The notes: generated by a model not told the origin, from the sequence alone. A stretch of DNA of 53,150 nucleotides from Paracoccus sphaerophysae (GCF_000763805.1 NZ_JRKS01000018.1:1-53150), one strand, 5' to 3'. Counted from the stretch's first letter, positions 15,636-24,202 are shown. Numbers and translations are program-made.

Positions 15636-17339
15636 TTACTGCTTGACGGTGATCGGCGAGGTTTCGCCAAGGGCCGGGATCTTGCCCAGCTTGCGGATAT
15701 GCGATTCGACCACGTCCCAGATCTGCGGACCCTCGGTGCCCTCGTTGACCGAGGCCCAGCCGGCGACGACATAGTTGCGCGCCGGGTCGATGGGGGAATT
15801 GTCGCGCAGCAGGGTCATGCCGCTGATCCGGTTGCCCATCTCGGCATTGGGGTCGATGGTATAGCCCAGCCCGCCGACGCGGACCATGTCGCCGCCCTGC
15901 TGGTAATAGGGATCGGCGTTGAAGATGTTGTCGGCGACGTCCTCCATAACCGTCTTCAGAGTCTCGCCGGACATCTCGTTGCGATAGACCTGGCCATAGG
16001 TGATCGAGGTCACCGAATGGATGTCCTCGCGGGTGATCGGCCCTGGGATCAGGCTCGCACCCCAGCGCACGCCGGGGGACAGCGCGATTTCGGCGTCGCG
16101 TTCGGCCATGATCGCGTCGCAGATCAGGTCGTCCCAGGTGCCGTTGAAGTTGCCGCGGCGGTACAGCAGGCCCTCGGTTTCGCCGACCACCTCGGACAGC
16201 TTGTCGGCGTAGGGGGCACGGATCTCGTCGATCAGCGCCGTCATGTCGGCATCGGGCGCGATCACGTCCGAGAAGATCTGGATCAGCTTGTGGCGGAAGC
16301 CGGCCATCTTGCCGCCCTGCACGTCCAGGTCGACGCGGCTGACGAACTTGCCGTGGCTGCCCGAGGCGATGATGATCGTCTTGCCGACCAGCACGGGTTC
16401 GGGCACGGCGTCATGGGTGTGGCCCGACAGGATCACGTCGATGCCCTTGACCCGGCCGGCCATCTTGTGGTCGACGTCAAAACCGTTGTGGGACAGCATC
16501 ACGACCAGGTCGACGCCGTCGGCGCGGACCTCGTCGACGACCGCCTGCATGCGCTCCTCGCGGATGCCGAAGCTGTATTCGGGGAACATCCATTTCGGGT
16601 TGGCGATCGGCAGATAGGGGAAAGCCTGGCCGATCACGGCCACCCGCAGCCCGCCCTTCTCGAAGATCTTGTAGGGCTCGAAAGCGGGTTCGTCCCACTC
16701 GGCGTCGAAGATGTTGGCGCCCAGCAGCGGCTGGTCCATCATCTCGACCAGTTCCTTGACGCGCTCGGTGCCGAAGGTGAATTCCCAGTGCGCGGTCATC
16801 GCCTCGGACCCCAGCGCCTTGAACACGCGGACCATGTCCTCGCCGCGGGTTTCCAGACTGGTATAGCTGCCATGCCAGGTGTCGCCGCCATCCAGCAGGA
16901 TGGAATCCGGCCGCGCGGCGCGGATCGCCTTGACCACGGTGGCGACGCGGTCGAACCCGCCCATCCGGCCATAGGTCTTGGCCAGGTCCACGAAGTCCGG
17001 ATAGGTCAGCGCATATGCCTCGGGCGAGCGCGGGGCGATGCCGAACAGCTTCTGGAACGCCTCGCCGACCACGTGCGGCACCCGGCCGGCGGCCTCGCCC
17101 ACGCCGATATTGGTGTCCGGCTCGCGGAACCAGACCGGCTTCAGATGAGCGTGGCAGTCGGTGATGTGGATCAGCGTCAGGTTGCCGAAACCGTCGAACT
17201 GCAGCAGCTGGTCCTGGGTCAGGGCCTGCTGGGCCAGCGCACGGGTGACGTTGCCGAAGCCCAGCCCCGCCAGCACGGCCGAGGCCGCCAGTCCGGTTTG
17301 CAGAAAATCGCGCCGTGTGGTCATGCCGTGTCCAGTCAT
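15636..17339 (-). CDS. soxB: SoxB, thiosulfohydrolase
   Basis: 567 residues, the usual length for SoxB, the di-manganese enzyme that hydrolyses sulfate from the SoxY-bound thiosulfonate. It has a Tat signal (TTRRDFLQTGLAASAVLAGL). 5'-nucleotidase/metallophosphoesterase motifs appear in order: HITDCHAHL, GGDTWHGSYT, MLSHNGFDVD and GHTHDAVPEP. The C-terminal domain has GVRWGASLIPG, SITYGQVYRNEMSG and YQQGGDMVRVGGL. An alternative ATG at 17324 would start right at the Tat motif. It lies between soxA and soxC on the minus strand. Confidence 0.95.
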   Translation of the reverse strand: MTGHGMTTRRDFLQTGLAASAVLAGLGFGNVTRALAQQALTQDQLLQFDGFGNLTLIHITDCHAHLKPVWFREPDTNIGVGEAAGRVPHVVGEAFQKLFGIAPRSPEAYALTYPDFVDLAKTYGRMGGFDRVATVVKAIRAARPDSILLDGGDTWHGSYTSLETRGEDMVRVFKALGSEAMTAHWEFTFGTERVKELVEMMDQPLLGANIFDAEWDEPAFEPYKIFEKGGLRVAVIGQAFPYLPIANPKWMFPEYSFGIREERMQAVVDEVRADGVDLVVMLSHNGFDVDHKMAGRVKGIDVILSGHTHDAVPEPVLVGKTIIIASGSHGKFVSRVDLDVQGGKMAGFRHKLIQIFSDVIAPDADMTALIDEIRAPYADKLSEVVGETEGLLYRRGNFNGTWDDLICDAIMAERDAEIALSPGVRWGASLIPGPITREDIHSVTSITYGQVYRNEMSGETLKTVMEDVADNIFNADPYYQQGGDMVRVGGLGYTIDPNAEMGNRISGMTLLRDNSPIDPARNYVVAGWASVNEGTEGPQIWDVVESHIRKLGKIPALGETSPITVKQ

Positions 17340-17405
17340 ATTCGCATGTATGAAGATTCAGCGGTCGAAAGCGCCGCGCGGACGGGCCGCGCGGCGCCAA
17401 GTGGA

Positions 17406-18272
17406 TCAGTGGCGGACGCTGGCGCCCTCGACCGGCAGGCCGTTGCCGCGCGAGGCGACGTACAGCTCGAGGTCGCGGAATTCCTGGCTGCCCTGTTCGA
17501 ACGGCTCGGCGCGGGTGTCGCGGATGCAGCCCGAGAACCGTTCATGCAGCGAGACCGTACCGGCGCCGTTGATGCGGAACACCGGAAAGCCGTTGGTCTG
17601 GCCCTGCGACAGGTGGTCCGCGCGGATCATCTGGCCATAGTTCTGCTGGTGGCAATTGGCGCAGGACAGTTCCAGCTGGCCATAGCGGGTATAGTAGATT
17701 TCCTTGCCCTTCTCCCAGAACGGCTTGGCCGGCCCGTCGATGGCGACATCGACCGGCATCCCCCGCGACTGCAGCGAGATGGCGAGGGTCATGTTCTCCA
17801 TCGGCTGGCTGGACCATTTCCAGGCCTCGGCGCCCATGCGGTTGGTGCGGCAGTCGTTGATGTAGTTTTCCATCGACCACAGCTCGCCCGCGGCGTTGAC
17901 CTTGGGCATGACGGCGCGGACGCCCTTCATGCTTTCGATTTCGTTGTGGCACGAGGCGCAGCTTTTGCCCTCGGTGCCGTCGACGGTGTTCCAGGCTTCG
18001 ATCCCCTGATCGACGAAGGCCATCGAGGGGTTGGCAAAGTCGTCTTCCTGCATGGCGCGGGTTTCGGCGTCGCGGAACACCCAGCCCGAATAGATCTTGT
18101 CGCCCAGCGCGCCTTCCAGGTGCGCTGGCGCATCGGCGAAGGTCGGCAGCGTCACCGCGCCGCCGTCGATGACGATGTCCGGGGTCTCGGTCGGCGCGGT
18201 CTCGGCCAGCGCAGGCAGCGTCAGCGCAAGGCTGATCCCCAGTGCGCCGAGCGAACGGATCGCTTTAGTCAT
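17406..18272 (-). CDS. soxA: SoxA, dihaem c-type cytochrome subunit of SoxAX
   Basis: 288 residues with a Sec signal (MTKAIRSLGALGISLALTLP). The SoxAX complex joins thiosulfate oxidatively to the SoxY cysteine. Two intact haem motifs are visible, CASCH and CANCH. The C-terminal segment FSGCIRDTRAEPF holds the cysteine that ligates the active-site haem. The ATG at 18272 has GGGAGG about 10 nt upstream; an ATG at 18326 lacks both a ribosome site and a signal peptide. Neighbours are soxZ upstream and soxB downstream, as in Paracoccus. Confidence 0.95.
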   Translation of the reverse strand: MTKAIRSLGALGISLALTLPALAETAPTETPDIVIDGGAVTLPTFADAPAHLEGALGDKIYSGWVFRDAETRAMQEDDFANPSMAFVDQGIEAWNTVDGTEGKSCASCHNEIESMKGVRAVMPKVNAAGELWSMENYINDCRTNRMGAEAWKWSSQPMENMTLAISLQSRGMPVDVAIDGPAKPFWEKGKEIYYTRYGQLELSCANCHQQNYGQMIRADHLSQGQTNGFPVFRINGAGTVSLHERFSGCIRDTRAEPFEQGSQEFRDLELYVASRGNGLPVEGASVRH

Positions 18273-18356
18273 GTCGTGGATCCCTCCCGTTGGAAGCGGC
18301 CGGCCCGTCCGGGGCCGGTTCCGCATGCCTGCGTCGGCGTATCGTGCCTGGCCGCG

Positions 18357-18686
18357 TCAGGCGACTTCGATCTTCTGCACGTCCTCGTAGACGGACCCGT
18401 CATCGTCGTACCAGGTGAACTTGAATTCACCCGATTCCGGCACCTTGGCCTGGAATTCGACATAGGGGTTGGTGCTGATCGCCGGTTCCAGGGTCATGTC
18501 CAGGACGGACTGGCCGTTGAATTCGACCGTCATGCGGTTGATGATAGACCGCGGGATGACCTTGCCGTCCTTGTCCTTGCGCTGACCCGATTCCATCTGG
18601 TGCGAGATCAGGGTCTTGATCGTGATGACCTCGTCCTTGGAGGCCGTCTTGGGCACGCGGACGCGGGGTTTGACGTTGTCTGCCAT
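18357..18686 (-). CDS. soxZ: SoxZ, sulfur carrier partner subunit
   Basis: 109 residues, the family length. SoxZ forms the heterodimer that carries Sox intermediates on SoxY. Characteristic segments are KPRVRVPKTASKDEVITIKT, LISHQMESGQR, RSIINRMTVEFNG and KFTWYDDDGS. As in other SoxZ it has no signal peptide, because it travels with SoxY through the Tat system. It follows soxY by 18 nt and precedes soxA by 84 nt. Confidence 0.95.
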   Translation of the reverse strand: MADNVKPRVRVPKTASKDEVITIKTLISHQMESGQRKDKDGKVIPRSIINRMTVEFNGQSVLDMTLEPAISTNPYVEFQAKVPESGEFKFTWYDDDGSVYEDVQKIEVA

Positions 18687-18704
18687 GATTCTACCTTTCC
18701 GACC

Positions 18705-19157
18705 TCAGCCGCCGCAGCCGCCGATGGTCACCTTGACGTTGCTTTTCGCCCGCACGACCTTGCCGTCGGTGAACTTGGCGATGGCCATCACGTCCTGGGT
18801 CTTGGCCAGGCGCACGCGGGTGGACACCGCCTGGTTGCCGGCCAGCGGACCAAAGGTGAACTTGGCCACGCCGGGCACCGGGTTGCCGCTGGCCACCAGC
18901 AGAATTTCCGTCGCCCCGGGCGCGTCGACGCTGATCGGGACGGTGTTGCCGTTCTCGGCGATCTCGGGGGCGGTCAGGGTGACGCCGTCGCCATCCGTGA
19001 CCTCGGCGCCGCCGGCGAACTCGGCGACCCATTGATCGGCGGTCATCTCGGGCTGCGCGGCGGGCGCCGCAGCCTGGGCCAGGACCCGCAGCGGCAGGCC
19101 GGCGAGCGCGATGCCCGCGGCACCAGCGACAAGCATGGTACGTCGTCGAGAATTCAT
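18705..19157 (-). CDS. soxY: SoxY, sulfur carrier protein
   Basis: 150 residues starting MNSRRRTMLVAGAAGIALAG, a Tat signal. The ATG at 19157 is chosen because AAGGAG at the end of soxX lies about 11 nt upstream; an ATG at 19169 would overlap that site. The C-terminus ends VTIGGCGG, the flexible swinging arm with the carrier cysteine to which all Sox intermediates are bound. It partners SoxZ, encoded immediately downstream. Confidence 0.95.
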   Translation of the reverse strand: MNSRRRTMLVAGAAGIALAGLPLRVLAQAAAPAAQPEMTADQWVAEFAGGAEVTDGDGVTLTAPEIAENGNTVPISVDAPGATEILLVASGNPVPGVAKFTFGPLAGNQAVSTRVRLAKTQDVMAIAKFTDGKVVRAKSNVKVTIGGCGG

Positions 19158-19165
19158 CTCTCGTC

Positions 19166-19660
19166 TCACTCCTTCTGCGTGGCCAGATAGGCGACCACAT
19201 CTTCGATCTGTTGGGCGTTCAGAAGCGGCTTCAGCGGTTCCTGCGCCGGCTTGCCGGTAAAGCCCTCGCCCGGCCGGACATAGCCGGAGGTCTTGTAGAA
19301 GCTGGGCATCACCGAATCGGGGAACACGTGCTTGGCGTCGGCGACGATGGCGCGCAGCTGTTCTTCGGTCCAGCGGCTGCCGGCGCCGTCCAGCGACGGC
19401 CCGACATTGCCCTGGAAATCCGCATCGGAGTTACTGACCACGTGGCAGGCCACGCAGTTGCCCAGAGACTTTTCGGCATAGATCTTGGCGCCCTCCCCGG
19501 CGTTGCCCGGGGTCCCGGACAGCGATTCGGCGATCACGTTCCCCTCGCCCCAGGCGACGTCGGCCGGTGCGACCTCGGCCTGTGCGGCACCCCAGATGAC
19601 AGCCCCGGCGATGACCGACGCGGCGATGAAGCGCACAATGGCGGCTGCCCAAAATCTCAT
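19166..19660 (-). CDS. soxX: SoxX, monohaem c-type cytochrome subunit of SoxAX
   Basis: 164 residues with an N-terminal signal. It has an intact haem motif in LGNCVACHVVS and a probable Met ligand in FPDSVMPSFYKTSGY, plus the family C-terminus QQIEDVVAYLATQK. It forms the SoxAX complex with SoxA. It is the first gene of the soxXYZABCD operon; its start lies about 90 nt from the palindromic SoxR operator. Confidence 0.93.
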   Translation of the reverse strand: MRFWAAAIVRFIAASVIAGAVIWGAAQAEVAPADVAWGEGNVIAESLSGTPGNAGEGAKIYAEKSLGNCVACHVVSNSDADFQGNVGPSLDGAGSRWTEEQLRAIVADAKHVFPDSVMPSFYKTSGYVRPGEGFTGKPAQEPLKPLLNAQQIEDVVAYLATQKE

Positions 19661-19750
19661 GAGCTTGCGTTCCCCCCTGCTGGCTGGCCGATCCGACGCC
19701 GGCCTTTCTCTGCGCCAAGACTAACGTCCAACTTGCGCCGCGCACCCAGA

Positions 19751-19770
19751 ATATTAGAAAAACATAATAT
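19751..19770. promoter_or_regulatory. Probable SoxR operator between soxX and soxR
   Basis: ATATTA-gaaaaaca-TAATAT is a perfect 6-bp inverted repeat spaced by 8 nt, in an AT-rich island that stands out in GC-rich DNA. ArsR-family repressors bind such 12-2-12-like palindromes. It lies in the divergent spacer between soxX (start 19660) and soxR (start 19858), where it could control both. Binding by SoxR is inferred. Confidence 0.7.
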
Positions 19771-19857
19771 ACGCTTGCAGCCGCCCTCGGCAGGGCGGAT
19801 AGCTGGCGTCACCAGGTCGCGTGCGTGCGCGGCCCGGCAGCGGAACGTGAGGTGGGC

Positions 19858-20256
19858 ATGTCGACTACTGACCAGCAGCGCCAGCATGGCGCGACCATTC
19901 GCCCCGGCGGCGTCTTCGATGCGGTGTTCGGATCTGCGCGCGCCCCTGCGGCCGCCTCTGCGGCCGGGGAACGCGCCCGGGCGGCGACCGACATCTTCAA
20001 GACCCTTGGCCACGAGGGGCGGCTGGCGATCCTCTGCCACCTCGCCTCGGGCGAGAAAAGCGTGACCGAGCTGGAATCGATGCTGGACGCCCGCCAGTCG
20101 GCGGTCAGCCAGCAGCTGGCCCGTCTGCGGATGGAGGACGTGGTCACCGCGCGCCGCGACGGGCAGACCATCTTCTATTCCATCAAGGACCGCCGCATCG
20201 TCGAGCTGCTGGACGCCTATGGGCGCATCTTCGGCGCCGCGGTGTCCGACCGCTGA
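19858..20256 (+). CDS. soxR: SoxR, ArsR-family repressor of sox genes
   Basis: 132 residues. The ATG at 19858 is chosen because GTGAGGTGG lies just upstream. The winged helix is clear: ATDIFKTLGHEGRLAILCHL, the recognition region ARQSAVSQQLARLRMEDVV, and the wing RRDGQTIFYSIKD. ArsR-type SoxR proteins repress sox genes until sulfur compounds modify conserved cysteines. Only one cysteine is obvious here (in AILCHLASGEKSV), so a two-cysteine disulphide switch would need a further residue or a subunit partner. Divergent from soxX and followed by a SoxT-type transporter 3 nt downstream. Confidence 0.88.
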   Translation: MSTTDQQRQHGATIRPGGVFDAVFGSARAPAAASAAGERARAATDIFKTLGHEGRLAILCHLASGEKSVTELESMLDARQSAVSQQLARLRMEDVVTARRDGQTIFYSIKDRRIVELLDAYGRIFGAAVSDR

Positions 20257-20259
20257 GCG

Positions 20260-21315
20260 ATGGAGTCGCTGGGCGACGGGCTGGCCGCGGTCGGCTATCA
20301 GGCCGGGCTGGTCGGTCTGCTGTCGGGGCTGCTGCTGGGATACTGCGCCCGGATGGGGGATTTCTGCACCCTCGGCGCGCTCGAGATGGCGTTCCTGGGC
20401 CGTGACTACCGCCGCCTGCATGTCTGGGCGGTCGCGCTGGCCACGGCGATCCTGGGCCTGCACCTGGCCGCGGCCACGGGGCACGCCGATATCGGCGCCA
20501 CCTTCTATCACAGCATCGCGTGGAACCCGGTCGCGAGCATCGCGGGGGGGCTGGTCATCGGCTATGGCATGGCGCTGGCCGGGAATTGCGGCTTTGGCGC
20601 CCTGACCCGGGCGGGTGGCGGCGACATCCGGTCGCTCATCATCGTGATCGTGCTGGGGATCGCGTCCTTCTTCACCCTGTCCGGCCCGCTGGGACCGCTG
20701 CGGGCGAGGCTGTTTCCGCAGGACATGCAGACCGGCCCTTCGGGCATCGCGCAGGGCGTCGCCGCGGTCAGCCCGGTGCCGGCGACGGCGGTGGCGGTCC
20801 TGATCGCGGTGGCGCTGCTGGCCTGGGGCCTGTCGCATCCGGCGGTGCGGCGCCCGGCGACGGTCGCCTGGGCGGCGGGGGTGGGGCTGGCGGTGGTGGT
20901 GGCCATCGTCGGAACCAGCGCCATCTCCCATGACAGCATGCAGGGGCTGCAGGTCGAGGGGCCGTCCTTCACCGCGCCGGTCGGGCGGGCGATCCTGTAT
21001 CTGATGACCTCGACCGGCACCCTGCCCAGCTTTTCGGTCGGCTCGGTGATCGGCACCCTTCTGGGCGCGTTCCTCGCCACGCTATTCAGTGGCGCCTTCC
21101 GGTGGGAGGCCTGCGACGACCCCCGCGAACTCGGCCGGCAGATGGGGGGCGCGGTGCTGATGGGGATGGGGGGCGTGGTCGCGATGGGCTGCACCATCGG
21201 CCAGGGGCTGACCGGCTTCGCCACTCTCGCCTGGTCGGGCCCGGTGACGCTGGCCGCGATCTCGGCCGGCGCCTATGTCGGACTGCAGCATCTGGTGGCT
21301 GCCGGGCGGGTCTAG
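20260..21315 (+). CDS. soxT: SoxT, YeeE/YedE-family transporter next to soxR
   Basis: 351 residues and about nine membrane helices. Conserved family motifs are GYCARMGDFCTLGALEMA near the N-terminus, ALAGNCGFGALTRAGGG, and MGCTIGQGLTGFATLAWSGP near the end. The start is 3 nt after the soxR stop, so the two are co-transcribed. SoxT is proposed to import the sulfur compound that relieves SoxR repression, or to feed sulfur transfer. It shares little obvious sequence with the other YeeE/YedE protein at 12393 outside the motifs. Confidence 0.85.
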   Translation: MESLGDGLAAVGYQAGLVGLLSGLLLGYCARMGDFCTLGALEMAFLGRDYRRLHVWAVALATAILGLHLAAATGHADIGATFYHSIAWNPVASIAGGLVIGYGMALAGNCGFGALTRAGGGDIRSLIIVIVLGIASFFTLSGPLGPLRARLFPQDMQTGPSGIAQGVAAVSPVPATAVAVLIAVALLAWGLSHPAVRRPATVAWAAGVGLAVVVAIVGTSAISHDSMQGLQVEGPSFTAPVGRAILYLMTSTGTLPSFSVGSVIGTLLGAFLATLFSGAFRWEACDDPRELGRQMGGAVLMGMGGVVAMGCTIGQGLTGFATLAWSGPVTLAAISAGAYVGLQHLVAAGRV

Positions 21316-21329
21316 GCCGGGGTCCCGCT

Positions 21330-22071
21330 CTACGCGCTCCAAAGTGCGGCGATGCCGTGCGCGCGACACGCGCTGGCTGCCGACCATGACGAAATGCCGA
21401 TAGTCGCCGGAACTGGCGGGCGTCGAGTCATGGAGCGCGACCAGCCCGCTGGCGCTGCGCCGGCCCGGCTCGGGCGCCTCGACGGCGATCCCCCAGGCGT
21501 GCCCGTCGGGGCGCCTGCCCAGGGCGCGCATCTCGCCGTCCAGGCCGAACAGCGCGTTGCTGATCCCGGCGGCCCGCGCGGCCTCGGCCATCGCGTCGAC
21601 CGCATGGCCCTTGGCGATGCCGTCCAGCGCCAGGGTCAGCGGCGCGTGCTTGCGCACGGCGCGCCGGGCGGGGTCCAGTTCCAGCTGATCCTGCGTGGCG
21701 GTCGGATTGCGGGGGGCCGCGCGCATCGCCTCGGGGCGCACCTGGCCCGGCGCGGCGCCAAAGCCCCAGGCCGCGGACAACCCGCCCATCGCGATGTCGA
21801 ACAACCCGCCGGTCTTGCGCCCCAGCTTCAGCGACAGGGTCAGAAGGTCGAACAGCTCGGCCTGCAGCGCGACCAATGCCCCGACCGGCGCGGCGTTCAG
21901 CCGGCAGAGGTCACTCTCCGGCCGCCACAGGCTGGCCTGCGCCTCGATCCGCTCGACCGCCGCGGCCAGCGTGGCGGCCAGGCCGGGCTCTGGGGCCGCC
22001 AGCCGCGCGGTCCAGCGGCTGCCCATCGCGGGACCCGACAGGGTCACCGGCTCAGTAGATGTCCTCGACAT
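21330..22071 (-). pseudogene. apbE-like FAD:protein FMN transferase, internally deleted
   Basis: The N-terminal two thirds are intact: SGPAMGSRWTARLAAPEP, LSLWRP-type region, LALDGIAKGHAVDAMAEAAR and TPASSGDYRHFVMVGSQRVS. At about 21365 the expected continuation (a HxxDPxTG motif and C-terminal domain, about 70-90 residues) is missing. In another frame the sequence resumes as AHGIAALWSA and a stop at 21330, which looks like a normal ApbE C-terminus. The simplest reading is an internal out-of-frame deletion at a CG-repeat junction. The unshifted frame runs on into soxT. Its ATG overlaps the stop of the flavoprotein remnant by 20 nt, so the two were once coupled. Confidence 0.8.
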
Positions 22072-22270
22072 ACCGCCCCTCCCGTTTCAGCGCGGCGACC
22101 GACAGGCCAGGGGGCCAGCACCGCGTCGAATTCGGTCGCGACCGAGCGGCCCATCGCCACGCTGCCGCAGACCAGCACCCGGGCGCCGCGGGCGATCTGC
22201 TGGCGCAGCCGGGCGGCGTCCTCGTGCAGGCGGTGCTGGACATGGCCGCGGTCGTGCCCGGCCGCGGCGC
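22052..22270 (-). pseudogene. Remnant of sulfite-reductase-type flavoprotein (CysJ-like C-terminus)
   Basis: The minus strand reads DRGHVQHRLHEDAARLRQQI, then ARVLVCGSVAMGRSVATEFD. After a 1-nt frameshift at about 22112 it continues as LSVAALKREGRYVEDIY plus stop. This is the NADPH-binding C-terminus of CysJ-like diflavin reductases, including its terminal aromatic residue. Nothing upstream of about 22270 continues it; there the sequence changes to a sensor-kinase remnant on the other strand. It is 5'-truncated and frameshifted, so not functional. Confidence 0.8.
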
Positions 22271-22276
22271 GGCTGA

Positions 22277-22779
22277 CGGCTGGCGGAAAAGCTGCTGCAG
22301 CTGGCCCGCGCCGAGGGCGGCGGGGTGGTCGCCGAACGCATCCGCGACATGGTCCCGATCCTCGCAGCGCTGATCGACGACCTGGGCCGCGACCTGCGGC
22401 CGAGGGGGATCGTGCTGACGCTGCCGGACACGCCCGTGCCGTCACGGCTCGACCCAGACGCCTTCGCGGTGCTGGCCCGCAACCTGGTCGAAAACGCGCT
22501 GCTGCACGGCGCGCCCGACACCGCGGTGGCGGTGGCGCTGACCCCAGCCGGGACGCTGCAAGTGATCAACGATCCGGCGCCGCTGCCCGCCGAAACCCTC
22601 GCCCGGCTGACCAAGCGGTTCGAACGCAACGGCAGCCGCGCCGCGGGTCGGGGCTGGGCCTGACCATCGCCCGGTCGATCGCGGTCGCCATCAAGCGCGA
22701 TCTGCGGCTGGTCTCGCCCCTGCCGGGGCAGGAGCGCGGCTTCCGGGTCGAGGTGGATATCGGCCTGGGCGAGAGCTAG
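22277..22779 (+). pseudogene. Remnant of sensor histidine kinase (C-terminal part)
   Basis: After a stop at 22274 the plus strand reads RLAEKLLQLARAEGG, the end of a HisKA helix. It continues DPDAFAVLARNLVENALLHG (N-box of the ATPase domain) and RLTKRFERNG (F-box). A missing base at about 22650 breaks the frame, and GSGLGLTIARSIA (G2 box) continues in the next frame to a stop at 22779. The N-terminal sensor, membrane segments and phospho-accepting His are absent. This is a truncated and frameshifted relic whose stop overlaps the convergent glycerate kinase stop. Confidence 0.8.
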
Positions 22780-24053
22780 GGCGCGCCCTCGGGCCGGCGG
22801 ATCAGGATCGCGCGGAAGTCGTTCACGTTGGTCGCCGTCGGGCCGGGCACGAACAGATCGCCCAGCGCCGCAAAGGCGGAATAGGCGTCGTTGCCCGACA
22901 GCAACGCCTGCGGGTCCAGCCCTGCCGCGCGCAGCCGGCCGGCGCTGTCGCCGTCGGCAAACGCGCCGGCATTGTCCTCGGAGCCGTCGATGCCGTCGGT
23001 ATCGGCGGCGAGCGCCGCAAGCGGCAGCCCCTCGGCGGCCAGCGCCAGCGCCAGCAGGAACTCGCTGTTCCGCCCGCCCCGCCCCTTGGCGCGGACCGTC
23101 ACCGTGGTCTCGCCCCCGGACAGAAGCACCACCGGGCGGGCGAAGGGCCGGTCGCGCATGGCGATCTCGCGGGCGATGGCGGCGTGGACGCACCCGACGT
23201 CGCGCGCCTCGCCCTCGATCGCGTCGGACAGGATCACCGCCGGGATGCCGGCCGCCTCGGCCCGCGCCGCCGCCGCCTCGAGCGACAGGCGCGCCGAGGC
23301 GATGACATGGACCTCGTTGCGGGCGAAGACCGGGTCGGCGGGGTCGGGCGCCGCGCCCGCGTCGCCGGCCAGCCAGTCGCGCAGCCGGGGCGGCAGGGCG
23401 ATGCGCCAGCTGTCCACCAGCCGGCGGGCATCCGCCCGGCTGCCCGGATCGGGCACCGTCGGGCCCGAGGCGACCTGCGCCGGATCGTCCCCCGGCACAT
23501 CCGAGACCACCAGCGACACCACCCGCGCCGGATGCGCCGCCGCCGCCAGCCGGCCGCCCTTGATCCCAGAGACCTGCTTGCGGATCGCGTTCATCACCGA
23601 GATCGGCGCCCCGCTGGCCAGCAGCGCGCGGTTCAGCGCCGCCTCGCCCTCGAGCGTCAGATCGCCGGGCGGCATCGGCAGCAGCGACGAGCCGCCGCCG
23701 CAGATCAGCGCCACGACCAGATCATCCGGGCCCAGCCCGCGCACCGCGTCGAACAAGGCGGCCGAGGCAACGAGCCCCGCCGCGTCGGGCACCGGATGGG
23801 CGGCCTCGATCACCCGGATGGCGCGCGTCGGGCAGGCATAGCCATAGCGGGTGACGACCACCCCCTGCAGCGGGCCGTCCCACAGCGCCTCAAAGGCCGC
23901 CGCCAGCTGCGCCGCGCCCTTGCCGGCGCCGATGACCACCGTGCGGCCACGCGGCGGTTCGGGCATATGGGCGGCCAGCGCCCGGGCCGGGTCGGCGGCG
24001 GCCACCGCGGCGTCGAACAGCCCGGCCAGGAACGCGCGGTCCTCGGGGGTCAT
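22776..24053 (-). CDS. Glycerate 2-kinase / hydroxypyruvate reductase family (MOFRL)
   Basis: 425 residues, typical for the type-2 glycerate kinase (GckA/TtuD) family. The N-terminal DUF4147 domain includes GAGKGAAQLAAAFE, the glycine-rich CGGGSSLLPMPPGDLTLEG and GIKGGRLAAAAHPARV. The C-terminal MOFRL domain has LLSGGETTVTVRAKGRGGRN and AADTDGIDGSEDNAGAFAD. The likely reaction is ATP-dependent phosphorylation of glycerate to 2-phosphoglycerate in glyoxylate/serine metabolism; members annotated as hydroxypyruvate reductase share the same fold. It stands alone between the gene graveyard and the nos operon. Confidence 0.88.
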   Translation of the reverse strand: MTPEDRAFLAGLFDAAVAAADPARALAAHMPEPPRGRTVVIGAGKGAAQLAAAFEALWDGPLQGVVVTRYGYACPTRAIRVIEAAHPVPDAAGLVASAALFDAVRGLGPDDLVVALICGGGSSLLPMPPGDLTLEGEAALNRALLASGAPISVMNAIRKQVSGIKGGRLAAAAHPARVVSLVVSDVPGDDPAQVASGPTVPDPGSRADARRLVDSWRIALPPRLRDWLAGDAGAAPDPADPVFARNEVHVIASARLSLEAAAARAEAAGIPAVILSDAIEGEARDVGCVHAAIAREIAMRDRPFARPVVLLSGGETTVTVRAKGRGGRNSEFLLALALAAEGLPLAALAADTDGIDGSEDNAGAFADGDSAGRLRAAGLDPQALLSGNDAYSAFAALGDLFVPGPTATNVNDFRAILIRRPEGAP

Positions 24054-24188
24054 GGGTAGGTCCCGTCCATCGCCTGGGTCCTCGCTCAGCGCTCGCGGGT
24101 TCGGTTCGCCAGCGGCTCGACTTTACGTCCCGGCAGAGGGATGTCCATGTGGGGTGCGGGCTGCCGGCGGACGAGCGGAACCGGATGA

Positions 24189-24202
24189 TTGACTATTGTC
24201 AA
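24189..24202. promoter_or_regulatory. FNR/NNR-type binding site upstream of nos operon
   Basis: TTGACTATTGTCAA is a perfect TTGAC-N4-GTCAA palindrome, the consensus for FNR/NNR/DNR regulators that switch on denitrification at low oxygen or with NO. It lies 33 nt before the proposed nosC ATG. A normal class II arrangement (site centred at -41.5) would place transcription start at about 24237, next to that ATG. Confidence 0.85.

Noticed and set aside
15594..19190. Very long plus-strand open frame (about 1200 codons) across soxB-soxY
   Set aside because: It is antisense to five firmly identified sox genes; its translation is rich in His, Arg, Gly and Val with no domain. Such frames are expected opposite GC-rich genes.
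21082..21329. Extended reading of apbE into soxT as a real C-terminus
   Set aside because: After VGSQRVS the frame gives Arg/Gly-rich sequence antisense to soxT and lacks the DPxTG motif; the true tail is found in another frame.
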